Positions 1 to 7,941 of a stretch of DNA of 64,000 nt are shown here, in pieces. Position numbers and translations under genes: made by a program. Each line of letters starts with the position of its first letter. Position 1 is the first letter of the stretch. The stretch is taken from the NCBI RefSeq assembly GCF_044430645.1, contig NZ_JAWUDN010000002.1:310001-374000 (forward strand), in the 5' to 3' direction. The stretch is from Ewingella allii. GTDB lineage: Bacteria > Pseudomonadota > Gammaproteobacteria > Enterobacterales > Enterobacteriaceae. The notes beneath the pieces were generated by a model, which was given only the letters and a program-made list of their open reading frames with translations, was not told the origin of the DNA and did no database searches.

Positions 1-1
1 G

Positions 2-403
2 CTCAACCGCCAGTCAACCGATGGCCTGTATATCCTGCCTGCGGCAAAAAGCGCGGCGGTGGTGAAGAGTGATATTGGTGAGTTAAGCGTAATCCTGACC
101 AATGTTTCTCCAGATGCCAGCGGCGTTCAAGGCCAGCTGCGGATTAAAAGCGTGTCGGGACAGCCACTGCCGCCGTTCACCGCCTCGCTGGACTGGGGAC
201 AGCTCGACCCAGTCACTGGCAAACCTCTGACCGTGGATATGCAAACGCAAAACATCGCCAGCGTCCCGACCCTGCTGCCAAGCGCGGAGCAGGTTATCGA
301 CGTGACCTTCCAGAATATTCGCGTCGAAACCCTCGGCTTTGTTCGCCTGCATAATATTCTTGGCCCGGTACAAGCAGTTCAAGAGCCCGCCGCCGCCAAA
401 TAA
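2..403 (+). CDS. yajI: YajI-like DUF3251 lipoprotein, 3' part only
   Basis: The gene is cut by the window start; 133 codons remain, read from base 2 and ending in TAA. The visible C-terminal part has no cysteine and is rich in beta-prone stretches. It resembles the C-terminal half of the DUF3251 family, whose E. coli member YajI is a predicted lipoprotein of unknown role. The lipobox and signal peptide, if present, lie outside the window. Position supports the call: in E. coli yajI lies close to secDF and on the opposite strand, as here. The E. coli genes yajD and tsx that I would expect between yajI and secF are absent. The family call rests on sequence impression plus synteny. Confidence 0.65.
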   Translation, partial: LNRQSTDGLYILPAAKSAAVVKSDIGELSVILTNVSPDASGVQGQLRIKSVSGQPLPPFTASLDWGQLDPVTGKPLTVDMQTQNIASVPTLLPSAEQVIDVTFQNIRVETLGFVRLHNILGPVQAVQEPAAAK

Positions 404-420
404 CGGCCTTCAGAAAGCAT

Positions 421-450
421 AAAAAAAGCCTCGCAATTGCGAGGCTTTTT
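421..450. terminator. bidirectional intrinsic terminator
   Basis: A perfect 9-bp inverted repeat, GCCTCGCAA/TTGCGAGGC, is flanked by A7 on the left and T5 on the right. It can therefore end transcription of yajI (plus) and of the secDF operon (minus), which converge here. Confidence 0.9.
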
Positions 451-470
451 CATGGCTGATGCTGAACAGA

Positions 471-1442
471 TTAAGGCAGGATCGAAGGCTGATCTGCGCC
501 CTCTTTCTCAACTTTCTGCTGCAACATGTGTTCGCGTTTCATGCCAAGTTTCAGCGCTAACGCGGATGCCACGTAGATAGATGAAACCGTACCGATTGAT
601 ACACCGATCAACATGGTCAGTGAGAAGCCTTCCAGCAACGCGCCGCCAAAGATGTAGAGCATCAGAACAACCATCAGCGTAGTCGCTGAGGTCATGATGG
701 TACGGCTCAGGGTCTGGGTCAGGGACACGTTCATGATTTCGTAAGAGGTACCGCGACGGATCTTGCGGAAGTTCTCACGAATACGGTCCGAAACCACGAT
801 GGAGTCATTCAGAGAGTAACCAATAACCGACATCAGGGAAGCGATGATGGTCAGGTCAACCTCGATTCTGAACAGTGACAACACGCCCATGGTGATGATG
901 ACGTCGTGCGCCAACGCGATAACCGCACCCAACGCCAGTCGCCACTCGAAGCGGAAACCAACGTAAATCAGGATACAGATAAGCGCAATCAACAGCGCCA
1001 TCGCACCGGCCTGAGCCAGATCGCTACCTACGCTTGGACCCACGAACTCAATACGTTTTACTGACGCATTTTTGTCGATATCGGCGTTGATAAGTCCGAT
1101 GACTTTGTTACCCAGTTCCTGACCCGCAGTGCCTGACGTTGGCGGCAGACGGACAATAATGTCGCGGCTGCTACCAAAGTTTTGGACCACAGGGTCGGTG
1201 AACCCGGCTTTCTCCATTGATGCACGCATGTCATCAAGGTTAGCGGGTTGATCGAGGCTGATCTCAATTACCGTACCGCCGGTAAAGTCCAGACCCCAGT
1301 TAAACCCGCGAACACCGATGATCGCGATGGAAACGATCAACAACAGACCAGAAATGGCGAAGGCCAAGTTGTCCCAGCGCATAAAGTCGATGACTTTACG
1401 GCCGTAGTTCAGTTGTTCAACAGTATATTGTTGCTGTGCCAC
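471..1442 (-). CDS. secF: protein translocase subunit SecF
   Basis: SecF is an inner-membrane subunit that, with SecD and YajC, uses the proton-motive force to assist late steps of preprotein export through SecYEG. I start it at the GTG at 1442, preceded by GAGGAGT. This gives 323 aa, the E. coli length, with an N-terminus reading MAQQQYTVEQL. The family pattern is visible: one N-terminal membrane segment, the FTGGT motif at its periplasmic border, a small periplasmic domain, then five further membrane segments including the VIGYSLNDSIVVSDRIRE region. It follows secD with only 10 bases between stop and start, so the two are co-translated. It ends just before the shared terminator at 421-450. 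Confidence 0.97.
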   Translation of the reverse strand: MAQQQYTVEQLNYGRKVIDFMRWDNLAFAISGLLLIVSIAIIGVRGFNWGLDFTGGTVIEISLDQPANLDDMRASMEKAGFTDPVVQNFGSSRDIIVRLPPTSGTAGQELGNKVIGLINADIDKNASVKRIEFVGPSVGSDLAQAGAMALLIALICILIYVGFRFEWRLALGAVIALAHDVIITMGVLSLFRIEVDLTIIASLMSVIGYSLNDSIVVSDRIRENFRKIRRGTSYEIMNVSLTQTLSRTIMTSATTLMVVLMLYIFGGALLEGFSLTMLIGVSIGTVSSIYVASALALKLGMKREHMLQQKVEKEGADQPSILP

Positions 1443-1452
1443 AACGCACTCC

Positions 1453-3300
1453 TCAGATAGACAGCTTTTTGATGCGTTTGCCGCCGTAAAGCAGGTTGAC
1501 GATGGCACGGGTTCCGACGATTGATGTAAACATCGAGGTTGCAACACCGATAGCCGTGGTGATAGCAAAGCCTTTTATCGAACCGGTACCCACCGCATAA
1601 AGAATAATCGCCGTGATCAGGGTAGTAATGTTGGCATCAACGATACTGGAGAACGCGCCTTTATAGCCTTCATGAATCGCCTGCTGAACGGAACGTCCGT
1701 TCTTCAGCTCTTCCTTGATACGTTCGTTAATCAGTACGTTGGCATCAACTGCAACCGCAAGGGTCAGTACGATACCGGCAATACCCGGCATGGTCAGCGT
1801 TGCCCCTGGCAGCAGGGACATGATCCCAACAATCAGAACCAAGTTAGCCACCAGCGCGGTTGTCGCAATCACACCAAACTTACGATACCAAACCACCATA
1901 AACAGAATTGACGCCACCAGACCCCACAAGCAGGCTTCCAGACCCTGGGTGATGTTCTGCATCCCCAAAGTTGGACCGATGGTACGTTCTTCAACAATCT
2001 GAATCGGCGCAATCAACGCACCCGCGCGCAGCAGCAGGGAGAGCTGGCGAGCTTCATTCGGATCGTTAACGCCGGTAATGCGGAAGCTGTTACCCAGACG
2101 TGACTGGATAGTCGCGACGTTGATAACTTCTTCTTGCTTAGCCAGAACCGAACGACCGTTCGCATCTTTCTTACCGCTGTCTTTGTACTCCACAAACAGG
2201 GTCGCCATCGGTTTACCGATATTGTCCTTGGTAAAGTTAGACATGGCGTTGCCGCCAGCGCTGTCGAGGGAGATGTTAACCTGCGGCTGGTTGTATTCGT
2301 CCATGTTGGAGGTGGAGTCAGTGATGTGGTCACCGGTCAGGATCACGCGCTTGTACAAGACAACCGGGCGCCCATCACGGGTATTTTTCACTTCACTGTC
2401 GCCCGGCACGCGGCCAGAAGCAGCGGCAGTCGCATCAACGTTGGTGTTAACCAGACGGAATTCCAGCGTTGCCGTCGCACCCAAAATCTCTTTGGCGCGT
2501 GCAGTGTCCTGAATACCTGGCAGCTCAACCACGATACGGTCTGAACCTTGACGCTGTACCAGCGGCTCAGCCACACCCAGTTGGTTTACACGGTTACGCA
2601 AAATGTTGATGTTTTGCTGAACGGCGTATTCGCGGGCTTCGCTCAGGCGATCATCGGTCATCACGACGCGCGCGGCATTGTCGCCACTGGCGGTGATAAC
2701 TAAATCACGGTGACGCGGGGAAAGATAGCTAACGGCGCTGTCGCGAGTTGCGGCATCACGGAAACGCACTTCGACACCATAGTTGTCGAGTTTACGGACC
2801 GTGGCGTAAGGAATATTTTTCTCGCGCAGGTCACTGCGCATGCTGTCCATGGTCTGCTCTTGCAGCTTGCTCAGCGCGGTATCCATGTCAACTTCCATCA
2901 GGAAGTGAACACCACCACGCAGGTCAAGACCGAGCTTCATTGGCTCAGCGCCCATCATGCTTAACCAGCGCGGCGTTGCTGGCGCGAGGTTCAGAGCAAT
3001 AACAAATTTGTCGCCCAGGGCGCTGGTGAGGGCTTCGCGAGCGCGCAGCTGTACATCAGTGTCTTTAAAGCGGGCAAGGATTTGACCATTTTCCAGTGCA
3101 ATAGATTTGCTTGGAATTTTGTCTTGATCTAATACGTTTTTGACTTGGTCCAGCGTTGCAACACTGGCGTCGGAGCCCCGAGCGCCAGTAATTTGAACAG
3201 CCGGATCCTCACCATAAAGGTTGGGAAGTGCGTATAGCAGACCGACGATGATCACAACGATCAGCATCAGATACTTCCACAAAGGATAACGGTTTAACAC
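1453..3300 (-). CDS. secD: protein translocase subunit SecD
   Basis: SecD is the larger partner of SecF in the Sec accessory complex, releasing and pulling exported proteins on the periplasmic side. It has 615 aa, as in E. coli. Starting at a GTG preceded by AAGGGAAC, it has one N-terminal membrane span, a large periplasmic region with the LGLDLRGGVHF motif, and a C-terminal bundle of five membrane segments ending at GGKRIKKLSI. The segment AVAVDANVLINERIKEEL carries the conserved Asp of the proton path. It sits between yajC and secF on the same strand with short gaps, in the order known from E. coli. Confidence 0.97.
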   Translation of the reverse strand: MLNRYPLWKYLMLIVVIIVGLLYALPNLYGEDPAVQITGARGSDASVATLDQVKNVLDQDKIPSKSIALENGQILARFKDTDVQLRAREALTSALGDKFVIALNLAPATPRWLSMMGAEPMKLGLDLRGGVHFLMEVDMDTALSKLQEQTMDSMRSDLREKNIPYATVRKLDNYGVEVRFRDAATRDSAVSYLSPRHRDLVITASGDNAARVVMTDDRLSEAREYAVQQNINILRNRVNQLGVAEPLVQRQGSDRIVVELPGIQDTARAKEILGATATLEFRLVNTNVDATAAASGRVPGDSEVKNTRDGRPVVLYKRVILTGDHITDSTSNMDEYNQPQVNISLDSAGGNAMSNFTKDNIGKPMATLFVEYKDSGKKDANGRSVLAKQEEVINVATIQSRLGNSFRITGVNDPNEARQLSLLLRAGALIAPIQIVEERTIGPTLGMQNITQGLEACLWGLVASILFMVVWYRKFGVIATTALVANLVLIVGIMSLLPGATLTMPGIAGIVLTLAVAVDANVLINERIKEELKNGRSVQQAIHEGYKGAFSSIVDANITTLITAIILYAVGTGSIKGFAITTAIGVATSMFTSIVGTRAIVNLLYGGKRIKKLSI

Positions 3301-3327
3301 GGCAGTTCCCTTCGGGAAAATCGAAAA

Positions 3328-3660
3328 TTAAAGAGCCTTCATCGTACCTTTCGGCAGAACGGCAGCCACGAAGTCACGCTTGATCATCACTTCAGTAGTG
3401 TCGTTCAGCGCGATAACAATGAAGCCAGTTTCAGCCACTTTGCTTACGCGACCGATCAGACCACCAGTGGTCATCACTTCGTCACCTTTACCGATGGAGT
3501 CCATCAGTTTTTTGTGTTCTTTAGAGCGTTTCTGTTGCGGGCGCAGGATCATGAAATAGAAAATCAGACCAAAAACGACCAGCATGATGACCAGAGAGTA
3601 AGGACTTCCCTGTGACGGTGCGCCGGTAGCTGCGACTGCATCGGAAATGAAAAGACTCAT
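3328..3660 (-). CDS. yajC: preprotein translocase subunit YajC
   Basis: This 110-aa protein matches the E. coli YajC length. It has a short periplasmic N-terminus, a single membrane segment (about residues 20-40) followed by the family motif ILRPQQKR, and a cytoplasmic domain with GDEVMTTGGLIG. YajC copurifies with SecDF and is not essential in E. coli. The gene begins with ATG at 3660 and lies 27 bases upstream of secD. The 133 bases between it and tgt hold no strong terminator, so it probably belongs to the queA-tgt-yajC-secD-secF transcript. Confidence 0.96.
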   Translation of the reverse strand: MSLFISDAVAATGAPSQGSPYSLVIMLVVFGLIFYFMILRPQQKRSKEHKKLMDSIGKGDEVMTTGGLIGRVSKVAETGFIVIALNDTTEVMIKRDFVAAVLPKGTMKAL

Positions 3661-3793
3661 TTAAATTCCCTCATTGTTGTTATGAAACATAACGATATAA
3701 CGTCTGTTTCTGTTTAAGCGACTCATTTAAAAGCGCCGCCAAAAAGCGACGCCGGTAAATCATTAAATAGAACTCGTCGTTAACACTTCAGGC

Positions 3794-4918
3794 TCAGAAA
3801 TTAAGAGGTGGAACCTCTTTCCCTTTACGCTCGTAGAAGTCTTTTACAAACAGCTCTAATTTACCCTCTTCGATAGCCTGGCGTAAACCCGCCATCAGAC
3901 GCTGGTAATAGCGCAGATTGTGGATGGTGTTCAGGCGCGCACCCAGTATTTCGTTGCAACGGTCGAGATGATGCAAGTAGGCACGGCTGTAATTGCGACA
4001 GGTGTAACAATCGCAATGCTCATCGAGGGTCGAGGTATCATCTTTATGCTTGGCATTACGGATTTTCACGATGCCGTCAGTGACGAACAGATGACCGTTA
4101 CGCGCATTACGCGTAGGCATTACGCAGTCAAACATATCGACGCCACGACGCACGCCTTCGACCAAATCTTCTGGTTTACCGACGCCCATCAGATAACGCG
4201 GTTTATCTTCCGGGATCTGCGGACAAACATGCTCAAGAATACGGTGCATGTCCTCTTTCGGCTCACCTACCGCCAAGCCGCCCACAGCGTAACCATCAAA
4301 GCCAATATCTACCAGCCCTTTTAATGATACATCTCGTAAATCTTCGTAAACGCTACCTTGAATAATGCCGAACAAAGCATTCTTATTATTCAATTCGTTG
4401 TGGCGATCGCGGCTGCGTTTCGCCCAGCGCAGAGACATTTCCATTGAACGCTTGGCATAGTCCCATTCCGCTGGGTATGGCGTACATTCGTCAAAGATCA
4501 TTACGATGTCAGAACCAAGATCGTTTTGGATCTCCATCGATTTTTCAGGGCTGAGGAACACCGGATCGCCGTTAATCGGGTTACGGAAGTGCACGCCTTC
4601 TTCTTTGATCTTACGCATCGCGCCCAAGCTGAACACCTGAAAACCGCCGGAGTCAGTCAGGATTGGGCCGTGCCAGTTCATAAAGTCATGCAGGTCGCCG
4701 TGCAACTTCATGATCTCCTGACCAGGGCGCAGCCAGAGGTGGAAAGTGTTGCCGAGCAAGATCTGCGCGCCAGTCTCTTTCACTTCTTCCGGGGTCATGC
4801 CTTTTACCGTGCCGTAAGTACCCACTGGCATAAATGCCGGGGTTTCAACCACGCCACGTTCGAAAACCAGACGTCCGCGACGTGCGCGACCATCAGTAGT
4901 GCTTAATTCGTACTTCAC
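3794..4918 (-). CDS. tgt: queuine tRNA-ribosyltransferase
   Basis: Tgt exchanges guanine 34 of tRNAs for Tyr, His, Asn and Asp with preQ1, the committed insertion step of queuosine synthesis. The 374-aa protein has the family's key residues by my count: general base D89 in LTDSGG, nucleophile D264 in VDMFD, and the zinc ligands C302, C304, C307 and H333 in the CDCYTC and TIHNL motifs. The start ATG at 4918 begins MKYELSTTDGRARRG, as in E. coli. It follows queA, which acts later in the same pathway, after a 100-base gap that contains a terminator-like hairpin. Confidence 0.97.
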   Translation of the reverse strand: MKYELSTTDGRARRGRLVFERGVVETPAFMPVGTYGTVKGMTPEEVKETGAQILLGNTFHLWLRPGQEIMKLHGDLHDFMNWHGPILTDSGGFQVFSLGAMRKIKEEGVHFRNPINGDPVFLSPEKSMEIQNDLGSDIVMIFDECTPYPAEWDYAKRSMEMSLRWAKRSRDRHNELNNKNALFGIIQGSVYEDLRDVSLKGLVDIGFDGYAVGGLAVGEPKEDMHRILEHVCPQIPEDKPRYLMGVGKPEDLVEGVRRGVDMFDCVMPTRNARNGHLFVTDGIVKIRNAKHKDDTSTLDEHCDCYTCRNYSRAYLHHLDRCNEILGARLNTIHNLRYYQRLMAGLRQAIEEGKLELFVKDFYERKGKEVPPLNF

Positions 4919-4974
4919 AGTGCCTCCAGCATCAGAGAAACAGTCTGATGAGGTTACTCCGCGGTGTTATCCGC

Positions 4975-5012
4975 AGAAAAAGAAAGCCCGAATGCATCGA
5001 ATGCGTCCGGGC
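4975..5012 (-). terminator. terminator-like hairpin between queA and tgt
   Basis: Read on the minus strand, a 12-bp stem starting GCCCG and closing CGGGC (one mismatch, three-base loop) is followed by TTTCTTTTT. It lies inside the queA-tgt gap, so it could terminate or attenuate transcription into tgt-yajC-secDF. It may leave secDF mainly dependent on promoters downstream of it. Confidence 0.65.
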
Positions 5013-5018
5013 CAATGG

Positions 5019-6089
5019 TTACTGGCCGACCGCTTCTTGCGGAGCCAGAGGATTACGGTTGATGAACATCGCATCACCGTAACTAAAGAATCGGTACTGC
5101 TCCGCCACCGCCTGATGGTAAGCATTCATGGTGTTTTTATATCCGGCAAACGCGGAAACCAGCATGATCAGCGTGGATTCTGGCAGGTGGAAATTGGTCA
5201 CCAGCGCGTCAATCACCTGATAGTCATAGCCCGGATAGATAAAGATCTTGGTATCGCCGAAGAATGGCGCAATCAGCGCGTCTTCTGCCGCCTTGGCGGC
5301 GCTCTCCAGTGAGCGTACTGAGGTGGTTCCCACCGCAATCACGCGCTTGCCGCGCGCTTTACAGGCCAATACCGCGTCGACCACTTCTTGTGGCACTTCA
5401 GCGTATTCGGCGTGCATCACGTGGTCTTCAATAGTGTCCACGCGCACTGGCTGGAAGGTGCCCGCGCCAACGTGCAGCGTCACAAAAGCAAACTCCACGC
5501 CCTTCTCTTTCAAGGCGTCCATCAGCGGCTGGTCGAAGTGCAAACCGGCAGTCGGTGCCGCAACGGCGCCAAGGCGCTCGCTGTAAACCGTCTGATACAG
5601 CTCGCGGTCGGCGTCTTCGTCCGGGCGGTCGATATAAGGAGGCAACGGCATGTGGCCGATCTCTTCCAGCAGAGTGAAGACATCGCGATCTTCATTAAAT
5701 TCCAGCTCGAACAGCGTATCGTGGCGCGCCACCATGGTGGCTTTGATGTTTTCGTTATCGCCTAATAGCAGTTCTGCGCCCGGTTTAGGCGACTTTGAAG
5801 CACGGACGTGAGCCAAAATGCGTTTGGCATCAAGCACCCGCTCTACCAGCACTTCAATCTTGCCGCCGCTGACCTTGCGGCCAAAGACGCGGGCGGGGAT
5901 CACGCGGGTATTGTTGAAGACCAGCAGGTCACCGGCGTCGAGCTTGTCGAGCAGGTCGGTGAAAATGCCGTGCGTCAGTTCGCCGCTTGGCCCGTCCAGC
6001 GACAACAAACGGCAGCCGCTGCGCTGGGTCTGCGGATAGCGGGCAATCAGGGACTCGGGGAGTTCAAAAGAAAAATCGGCAACGCGCAT
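5019..6089 (-). CDS. queA: S-adenosylmethionine:tRNA ribosyltransferase-isomerase
   Basis: QueA transfers and isomerises the ribosyl part of S-adenosylmethionine onto preQ1 in tRNA to give epoxyqueuosine. The 356-aa protein matches the E. coli length, starts MRVADFSFELPESLIARYP, and carries the conserved blocks NNTRVIPAR, PTAGLHF, HVGAGTF and AVGTTSVRSLE that are typical of the family. It is the first gene of the queA-tgt-yajC-secD-secF series and is divergent from acpH, 135 bases away. Confidence 0.97.
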   Translation of the reverse strand: MRVADFSFELPESLIARYPQTQRSGCRLLSLDGPSGELTHGIFTDLLDKLDAGDLLVFNNTRVIPARVFGRKVSGGKIEVLVERVLDAKRILAHVRASKSPKPGAELLLGDNENIKATMVARHDTLFELEFNEDRDVFTLLEEIGHMPLPPYIDRPDEDADRELYQTVYSERLGAVAAPTAGLHFDQPLMDALKEKGVEFAFVTLHVGAGTFQPVRVDTIEDHVMHAEYAEVPQEVVDAVLACKARGKRVIAVGTTSVRSLESAAKAAEDALIAPFFGDTKIFIYPGYDYQVIDALVTNFHLPESTLIMLVSAFAGYKNTMNAYHQAVAEQYRFFSYGDAMFINRNPLAPQEAVGQ

Positions 6090-6224
6090 GGCTTTTCACT
6101 TCAGTTAACGGACAAAAACAGGCGGCTTAGTCTAGTGGTACGGGCCTTTTGCTGCAAGCTTCTACCCTAAGAAAGGCATATCCTGACATGTCATTGATCA
6201 TGTTTCTTGCATTATACTGTGCGG

Positions 6225-6806
6225 ATGAATTTTTTAGCTCATCTCCATCTGGCCTCACTCGCCAACAGTTCGCTACTCGGAAACCTGCTGGCCGACTTCG
6301 TCCGTGGCAATCCTGACTCGCTATTTTCCGCTGATATCGTCAGCGGCATTCGCATGCATCGGCGGGTCGACGTCATGACCGACACCCTGCCGGAAGTGAA
6401 AATCGCCCGCAGCTATTTCCGCGATGATTTCCGCCGCGTCGCGCCTATCACGCTGGATATGGTGTGGGACCACTTTCTGTGTCGCCACTGGGCCACGCTC
6501 TCGCCGGACATTGAACTGGAAGCCTTTATCGAAGCTTGCCGCCAAGAGATTGAGCCGCAGCTGGACGGAATGCCGGAGCGTTTTATCAATCTGAATCGCT
6601 ATTTGTGGTCAGATCGCTGGATGCAAAGCTATGCCGCGCTGCCCAATATCGGCAATGCCTTGTCGAATATGGCCGCCCGCCGCCCGAAACTCAGCGCGCT
6701 GGCTGGGTCATATCACGATCTGGAATTGAATTATGACGCGCTGGAACAACTTTTTTGGCAGTTTTATCCGCAGATGATGCTGCTAGCCAGAAAGCAGGAA
6801 ATTTGA
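6225..6806 (+). CDS. acpH: acyl carrier protein phosphodiesterase
   Basis: AcpH removes the 4'-phosphopantetheine arm from holo-ACP, the reverse of the AcpS reaction encoded near the other end of this window. I start at ATG 6225, which gives MNFLAHLHLA and exactly 193 aa, the E. coli length; an in-frame TTG six codons upstream is less likely. Conserved features are the N-terminal MNFLAHLHLA, LLADFVRGNP, the MHRRVDVMTD block and WDHFLCRHW, which carry the metal-binding His and Asp residues of this family. Its place beside queA is the same in E. coli. Confidence 0.94.
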   Translation: MNFLAHLHLASLANSSLLGNLLADFVRGNPDSLFSADIVSGIRMHRRVDVMTDTLPEVKIARSYFRDDFRRVAPITLDMVWDHFLCRHWATLSPDIELEAFIEACRQEIEPQLDGMPERFINLNRYLWSDRWMQSYAALPNIGNALSNMAARRPKLSALAGSYHDLELNYDALEQLFWQFYPQMMLLARKQEI

Positions 6807-6897
6807 CTTAAGGTGAAATTAATCGTGAATTGCGACACAATTCCCTGCAAATCAGCCGCTTATTTATAATAATATTTGCGACTTACTCCACAGACTG

Positions 6898-6963
6898 ATA
6901 GTCGAATACTATCTGATTGATTGGTCTGATGGGGTTTATTCGCTTCCCCCCAGCCTCTATACT
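6898..6963 (+). promoter_or_regulatory. OxyR-like binding site and promoter of the peroxiredoxin gene
   Basis: ATAG-N7-CTAT lies at 6898-6912, followed after 7 bases by ATTG at 6920-6923. This matches the first two and most of the third quarter of the OxyR pattern ATAG-N7-CTAT-N7-ATAG-N7-CTAT; the fourth quarter (GGGG) does not match. A perfect -10 box TATACT is at 6958-6963. The -35 position 17 bases upstream of it holds a weak TTTATT that abuts the predicted site, the geometry expected for OxyR activation. The start codon follows at 7016. Confidence 0.6.
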
Positions 6964-7015
6964 GGCTGTCGATTTATACACCCCTAATTCTTTTACCTCA
7001 CCAATAGGAGTACTT

Positions 7016-7618
7016 ATGGTCCTGGTAACTCGTCCGGCCCCAGATTTCACAGCAGCAGCTGTACTTGGTAGCGGTGAAGTTGTTGATAACTTCAACTTCA
7101 AAAAACACACTGCGGGCAAACCAACTGTTCTGTTCTTCTGGCCAATGGACTTCACTTTCGTATGTCCTTCTGAGCTGATCGCTTTCGATCACCGTTACGA
7201 AGAATTCCAGAAGCGTGGCGTTGAAGTTGTTGGTGTTTCTTTCGACTCTGAATTCGTTCACAACGCATGGCGTAAAACCCCTGTTGAGAAAGGCGGCATC
7301 GGCGAAGTTAAATACGCGATGGTTGCTGACATCAAACGTGAAATTCAGAAAGCCTACGGTATCGAACACCCAGACGCTGGCGTTGCGCTGCGTGGTTCTT
7401 TCCTGATCGACAAAGAAGGCGTGGTTCGCCACCAGGTTGTTAACGACCTGCCACTGGGCCGTAACATCGATGAAATGCTGCGTATGGTTGACGCGCTGCA
7501 ATTCCACGAAGAGCACGGCGAAGTGTGCCCAGCTCAGTGGGAAAAAGGCAAACAAGGTATGGGCGCTTCTCCAGACGGCGTAGCTAAATACCTGTCAGAA
7601 AACGCATCAAACCTGTAA
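7016..7618 (+). CDS. typical 2-Cys peroxiredoxin (AhpC/TSA family)
   Basis: This cytosolic thiol peroxidase reduces hydrogen peroxide and organic hydroperoxides. The 200-aa protein starts at ATG 7016 after TAGGAG; an in-frame start 33 codons upstream would run through the promoter and is rejected. The peroxidatic cysteine is C50 in FTFVCPSEL and the resolving cysteine is C171 in GEVCPAQW. The C-terminal YLSEN helix resembles the YF-type tail of sensitive 2-Cys enzymes. It is closer to the Tsa/PrxC type found in Yersinia and Serratia than to E. coli AhpC, and no ahpF lies beside it, so the reductant is probably thioredoxin. The codon choice looks optimised, as in highly expressed genes. It occupies the position of E. 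coli malZ. Confidence 0.93.
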   Translation: MVLVTRPAPDFTAAAVLGSGEVVDNFNFKKHTAGKPTVLFFWPMDFTFVCPSELIAFDHRYEEFQKRGVEVVGVSFDSEFVHNAWRKTPVEKGGIGEVKYAMVADIKREIQKAYGIEHPDAGVALRGSFLIDKEGVVRHQVVNDLPLGRNIDEMLRMVDALQFHEEHGEVCPAQWEKGKQGMGASPDGVAKYLSENASNL

Positions 7619-7663
7619 TTTTTTATTAAGCCTCAGGGCTTTAAAAAAAATAACAGAGCAATA

Positions 7664-7692
7664 ACGGTCAGCCTAGCTGGCCGTTTTTTTTT
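7664..7692 (+). terminator. intrinsic terminator of the peroxiredoxin gene
   Basis: The stem ACGGTCAG/CTGGCCGT (one G-T pair, loop CCTAG-like) is followed by a run of nine T. It lies 45 bases after the peroxiredoxin stop codon. The 250 bases from here to ggt hold no gene that I can support. Confidence 0.88.
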
Positions 7693-7941
7693 GGGATTTT
7701 TTTTCCGCTTTTTTCCCGCATAGTCATCACTGCCTTCACATTTATTTCATAAAACTCTGCCCGTTCAGGCCTATTCCATCTAACCTAAATACGTCTCATT
7801 TTTGCCTGCCACGTGGCGCGATAGATTGGCCTGCGCCTTGCATGGTTTCCTCCGGCAAGAATGAACGTTGTATAGAAAAAAAGCGTTATCACACAAGAAC
7901 CTGAAGGTTCTGCACAGACAGGGTATCAAACAGGAGTTTAT

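Noticed and set aside
6213..6218. Sigma-70 promoter for acpH (TATACT)
   Set aside because: The -10 box is good, but no -35 box at a workable spacing was found (TTGATC is only 13 bases away), so I do not list it.
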